Shown here: in pieces, positions 5,305 through 6,116 of the stretch
How positions within the stretch are numbered: position 1 is the stretch's first letter
Layout of the letters: the number at the start of each line of letters is the position of its first letter
Assembly: GCA_964614375.1 (NCBI GenBank)
Contig: CAZTLI010000344.1
Span: 1 to 6,116 of the forward strand
Direction: 5' to 3'
From: CAZTLI01 sp964614375
GTDB lineage: Bacteria > Chloroflexota > Anaerolineae > Aggregatilineales > Phototrophicaceae
Length of the DNA stretch: 6,116 bases
Made by a program: the position numbers and the translations under genes
The notes under the pieces: generated by a model
Databases searched by the model: none
Seen by the model: only the letters and a program-made list of their open reading frames with translations
Told to the model about the DNA's origin: nothing

Positions 5305-5354
5305 CTGTAGCCTGTGCTTGTGCGCGGGTCACAGGTGTTCATAACAGGCTACAG
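5305..5354. repeat. 11-bp perfect inverted repeat with pairing-capable loop
   Basis: CTGTAGCCTGT (5305-5315) and ACAGGCTACAG (5344-5354) are perfect complements separated by 28 nt. CCTGTG (5311-5316) can instead pair with CACAGG (5330-5335), and GCGGGTCA in the loop (5324-5331) is complementary to TGACCCGC at 5373-5380. The stem has no T-run, so it is not a standard terminator. It lies between the tRNA promoter and the SRPBCC gene; it may be a structured RNA, an operator, or the trace of a mobile element. Confidence 0.6.
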
Positions 5355-5450
5355 CAGGTTTATATGTGTTACATCTTCAGATTGACCCGCACCAAAACGC
5401 CCAAACCAGGCCTCTAATTTTCGGGCAGCCACGCAATGATGGAACAAATT

Positions 5451-5459
5451 TGCTATCAT
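5451..5459 (+). promoter_or_regulatory. Extended -10 promoter of the SRPBCC gene
   Basis: TGCTATCAT matches the extended -10 pattern TGnTATAAT with one mismatch in the hexamer. No -35 is apparent at 16-18 bp, as is common with extended -10 promoters. Transcription would start near 5466, leaving a leader of about 25 nt with AGAGG 6 nt before the ATG at 5491. Confidence 0.45.
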
Positions 5460-5490
5460 TCATCTACCGATTTAGTGCAAGAGGTGTATT

Positions 5491-5955
5491 ATGGAACTCC
5501 GGCTATCCAAACAAATCGCTGCCCCCGTCGATATTGTATTTGATGTATTTTCCGATGGCGTCAATTTGCAGGATCGCATCGACGGCATCACCAAAGTCGA
5601 AATCCTGTCGGATGTCAAACAGGGTGTGGGGACGCGCTGGCGTGAAACGCGCATCATGTTCGGACGTGCAGCCACCGAAGAGATGGAAATCAGCGCCTTC
5701 CAGCCCAATAAGTCGTATGATGTGGTGGCTGCCTCGCATGGCGCGCACTATCACACGCGCTATACCTTCAGCGCAAAGGACGGCGGCACACAGGTCGATA
5801 TGGTGTTTTCTGCTAAAGCCGTCAGTCTCGCCGCCAGGTTGATGACGCCCCTCGCCTTCCTGATGAAAGGGGCGACACAAAAAGCGCTCGAAGCCGATAT
5901 GGATGCGTTGAAAGCCCTGTGTGAGAACAAAGCCCAGGAACAACAACCAGCATAG
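5491..5955 (+). CDS. SRPBCC family protein
   Basis: A 154-residue single-domain protein of the START/Bet v1-like SRPBCC superfamily (polyketide cyclase/dehydrase branch), which fold into a hydrophobic cavity for lipids or other small hydrophobic ligands. Seen: the opening strand and helix ELRLSKQIAAPVDIVFDVFSD (2-22) with the usual APxxxVFDxxSD pattern, the VEILSDVKQGVGTRWRET segment (36-53) with the conserved G-x-G-T-x-W, a central strand pair (YDVVAASHGAHYHTRYTFSA), and a long C-terminal helix (MKGATQKALEADMDALKALCEN, 125-146). Length is normal for the family. A soluble cytoplasmic location is likely. The ATG has a good Shine-Dalgarno (AGAGG, 6 nt upstream). It appears monocistronic, ending in a gap shared with the convergent hydrolase fragment. 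Ligand and role are unknown. Confidence 0.87.
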   Translation: MELRLSKQIAAPVDIVFDVFSDGVNLQDRIDGITKVEILSDVKQGVGTRWRETRIMFGRAATEEMEISAFQPNKSYDVVAASHGAHYHTRYTFSAKDGGTQVDMVFSAKAVSLAARLMTPLAFLMKGATQKALEADMDALKALCENKAQEQQPA

Positions 5956-5976
5956 CCCCCTATCCCACCGCACACC

Positions 5977-6008
5977 GCCAGAGACGCGCGACACCGCCCG
6001 TCTCTGGC
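5977..6008. terminator. Hairpin between convergent genes, probable terminator
   Basis: GCCAGAGACG (5977-5986) and CGTCTCTGGC (5999-6008) form a perfect 10-bp stem with a 12-nt loop, placed between the stop of the SRPBCC gene and the stop of the minus-strand hydrolase fragment. Neither side has a T-run, so termination would be of the non-canonical hairpin type, or the structure protects the 3' ends. Confidence 0.55.
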
Positions 6009-6012
6009 ATAT

Positions 6013-6116
6013 TTAGACAGCCAGCAACACATTCGCCAAGTCATTCGGGCGCGAAAAATAGGCCGAATGACTGGCATCTATGGAAAATACACGCGCACAG
6101 GGCATGGCACTGACCA
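6013..6116 (-). CDS. C-terminal fragment, probable alpha/beta hydrolase (partial)
   Basis: The last 33 codons of a minus-strand gene that continues beyond the right edge, ending in TAA at 6015-6013. The tail IDASHSAYFSRPNDLANVLL resembles the end of alpha/beta-hydrolase-fold enzymes, where a catalytic histidine in a G/A-x-H context is followed by an aromatic, then RP and a final amphipathic helix (compare the common GHxxxxExP-xxxxxxL pattern). The His in ASHSAYF would complete the Ser-His-Asp triad whose other members lie outside the window. The call rests on this short motif only; the frame itself is the sole minus-strand frame open through the edge. Confidence 0.6.
   Translation of the reverse strand, partial: VSAMPCARVFSIDASHSAYFSRPNDLANVLLAV

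Noticed and set aside
5366..5842. A 158-codon plus-strand frame overlapping the SRPBCC gene
   Set aside because: Ser/Arg/Pro-rich shadow of the SRPBCC frame; the SRPBCC product has clear family motifs and a good ribosome-binding site.
5503..5994. A 163-codon minus-strand frame opposite the SRPBCC gene
   Set aside because: Antisense shadow, no family features, and it runs through the hairpin at 5977-6008.

Overview
The window looks like an ordinary chromosomal stretch of a moderately GC-rich bacterium. Genes are small, mostly monocistronic or in short divergent pairs, with recognisable Shine-Dalgarno sequences, some TTG/GTG starts and sigma70-like promoters. The gene mix (MpaB-type oxygenase, SRPBCC protein, zinc-ribbon MBL protein, APH-like kinase, CxxCxGxG mini-protein) and a CACAGAG/CGCAAAG-type interspersed repeat remind me of environmental Chloroflexota (Anaerolineae-like). 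This is an impression from style, not proof; no ribosomal or other taxonomic marker is present.

Layout. 1-127: no firm gene, two small hairpins. 128-739 (-): histidine phosphatase with a TTG start. 825-1925 (+): APH-fold phosphotransferase, divergent from the phosphatase. 1926-2230: a convergent gap holding two candidate overlapping mini-ORFs on the minus strand (a Cys-rich peptide and a one-helix membrane peptide) and a plus-strand intrinsic terminator. 2231-3073 (-): MpaB/latex-clearing-type oxygenase with a good -10 and an inverted repeat at its 5' end. 3169-3432 (-): 87-residue protein resembling a lone histidine-kinase dimerisation/phosphoacceptor helix hairpin. 3614-3934 (+): small protein with two CxxCxGxG motifs. 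3935-4268: gap holding a 211-bp MITE-like repeat with 9-bp perfect terminal inverted repeats. 4269-5099 (+): MBL-fold protein with an N-terminal four-Cys zinc ribbon. 5100-5129: bidirectional terminator. 5138-5209 (-): tRNA-Gly(GCC) with its own promoter. 5305-5380: strong inverted repeat whose loop can pair downstream (pseudoknot candidate). 5491-5955 (+): SRPBCC protein. 5977-6008: hairpin between convergent genes. 6013-6116 (-): C-terminal end of a probable alpha/beta hydrolase.

How the genes relate. I see no single pathway. The minus-strand run 3432 to 1964 (DHp-like protein, MpaB-like oxygenase, Cys-rich peptide, membrane peptide) is the most operon-like cluster and the best place to look for something undescribed. 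The other genes look like independent housekeeping or accessory functions. The strongest non-coding signals are the compact tRNA transcription unit, the MITE-like element and the pseudoknot-capable repeat ahead of the SRPBCC gene.
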